Shown here: positions 6,153 through 6,582 of the stretch, piece by piece
How positions within the stretch are numbered: position 1 is the first letter of the stretch
How the letters are laid out: each line of letters opens with the position of its first letter
Source: Pseudomonadota bacterium
GTDB taxonomy: Bacteria; Pseudomonadota; Alphaproteobacteria; Rhizobiales; Rhizobiaceae
Direction: 5' to 3'
DNA length: 6,582 nucleotides
NCBI GenBank assembly: GCA_023422735.1
Contig: JAFAGL010000231.1
Span: 1-6,582, forward strand
Program-made: the position numbers and the translations under genes
The notes under the pieces: generated by a model
Told to the model about the DNA's origin: nothing
The model's database searches: none
What the model saw: the letters and a program-made list of their open reading frames with translations, nothing else

Positions 6153-6160
6153 AAGGACCG
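6141..6160. promoter_or_regulatory. 20-bp near-perfect palindrome at the divergent promoter
   Basis: CGGCCCTTATATAAGGACCG is palindromic except for one mismatched pair (6144/6157), with the perfect 12-bp core CCTTATATAAGG at 6145-6156. It overlaps the proposed -10 of the NifU-like gene. Its symmetric TTATATAA core could also act as a -10 in the folE direction, although I find no good -35 on that side. It could be an operator for a dimeric regulator or a shared bidirectional -10. I do not recognise it as a known iron-regulator box. Confidence 0.4.
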
Positions 6161-6195
6161 TAAGCCCGTAAAGAAAGGCTTGGCGGGAGCAAACA

Positions 6196-6237
6196 ATGCT
6201 CAAGATCTTCGGCTGGAGAGAAACCCGTGATCGATGA
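6196..6237 (+). CDS. Possible 13-codon upstream ORF (leader peptide)
   Basis: An ATG at 6196 opens a frame MLKIFGWRETRDR that ends with TGA at 6235-6237. GGGAG (6185-6189) lies 6 bases before the ATG, as good a ribosome site as that of any gene here. The frame is +1 relative to the NifU-like gene and overlaps its GTG start by 11 bases, running through that gene's own GGAG (6215-6218). It could couple or attenuate translation of the NifU-like gene. At 13 codons it could equally be chance; there is no runs-of-one-amino-acid signature. Confidence 0.3.
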   Translation: MLKIFGWRETRDR

Positions 6238-6582
6238 TGTTTACAACGCGAAAATCCTGGGATTTGCCGGCAATATTACCCGCAATGGCCGCTTGAACGC
6301 GCCGCATGCGACGGCGAAAGCGCATTCGAAGCTCTGCGGTTCCACAGTGTTAGTGGATTTGAACATGGAAAATGGCATCGTCACCGATTTTGCGCATGAG
6401 GTGAAAGCCTGTGCGCTCGGGCAGGCGACCTCTGCGATCATGGCGCAGCATGTGGTGGGCGCAAGCGCTGAAGAGCTCCGCGCCGTGCGCGATACGATGT
6501 TTGCAATGCTGAAAGAAAACGGCGCGCCGCCGCAAGGCCGCTTCGACGATCTGAAATATCTCGAACCGGTGCGCGACTACAA
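6227..6582 (+). CDS. NifU/IscU-like iron-sulfur cluster assembly scaffold protein, 5' part
   Basis: The first 118 codons of an IscU/NifU N-terminal-domain protein, continuing past the window end. It starts MIDDVYNAKILGFAGN; SKLCGSTVLVDL (34-45) holds the first expected cluster-ligand Cys (Cys37) and EVKACALGQATSAI (58-71) the second (Cys62). The third ligand region lies beyond the edge. Canonical scaffolds read CGD at the first site, but this one reads CGS, a variant that I associate from recall with the IscU-like proteins found beside folE/hisI in rhizobial genomes. The GTG at 6227 is chosen because GGAG (6215-6218) lies 8 bases upstream and no other start occurs before the upstream in-frame stop at 6161. 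It is divergent from folE. The likely role is assembly or delivery of Fe-S clusters in the cytosol; which targets is unknown. Confidence 0.88.
   Translation, partial: MIDDVYNAKILGFAGNITRNGRLNAPHATAKAHSKLCGSTVLVDLNMENGIVTDFAHEVKACALGQATSAIMAQHVVGASAEELRAVRDTMFAMLKENGAPPQGRFDDLKYLEPVRDY

Noticed and set aside
1..6582. Mobile element, phage, CRISPR or defence system
   Set aside because: All frames are core metabolic or repair genes with even base composition; no transposase, integrase, terminal repeats, direct-repeat array or toxin-antitoxin pair is visible.

Overview
The window reads as ordinary chromosomal core sequence from an alphaproteobacterium of the order Hyphomicrobiales (Rhizobiales), most like the Brucella/Ochrobactrum/Phyllobacteriaceae end of that order. 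This rests on the protein types, the moderately high GC content, the gene orders hom-glpX-recJ and patatin-hisI-folE-NifU-like, and an alphaproteobacterial type of folE leader RNA. I cannot name a species. I see no mobile element, tRNA, rRNA, CRISPR array or phage gene.

Left block, plus strand: the 3' three quarters of hom (homoserine dehydrogenase; threonine and methionine synthesis), then a 147-base gap with potential RNA structure, then glpX (class II fructose-1,6-bisphosphatase; gluconeogenesis). After only 24 bases comes recJ (5'-3' single-strand exonuclease; recombination and repair). A perfect 10-bp inverted repeat sits exactly over the candidate recJ start codons. recJ meets the next gene tail to tail, with overlapping stop codons.

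Middle block, minus strand, transcribed folE > hisI > patatin: folE (GTP cyclohydrolase I, first step of folate synthesis) ends on top of the start of hisI (phosphoribosyl-AMP cyclohydrolase, histidine synthesis). An 85-base gap holding a plausible promoter follows, and then a patatin-like serine hydrolase of the RssA/NTE type. Directly before folE is a recognisable THF-II riboswitch (folE RNA motif) whose structure includes the folE Shine-Dalgarno sequence. Folate status therefore probably controls folE translation and, through the stop/start overlap, perhaps hisI.

Right edge, plus strand: a divergent intergenic region of 221 bases carries a near-perfect 20-bp palindrome, a good sigma-70-like promoter and a 13-codon upstream reading frame. 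It leads into the first 118 codons of a NifU/IscU-like iron-sulfur scaffold protein that starts with GTG and runs off the window.

No wholly new multi-gene system is visible. The interest is in the non-coding parts: the THF-II riboswitch, the recJ start dyad, the pseudoknot-like glpX leader, and the palindrome plus short upstream frame ahead of the NifU-like gene.
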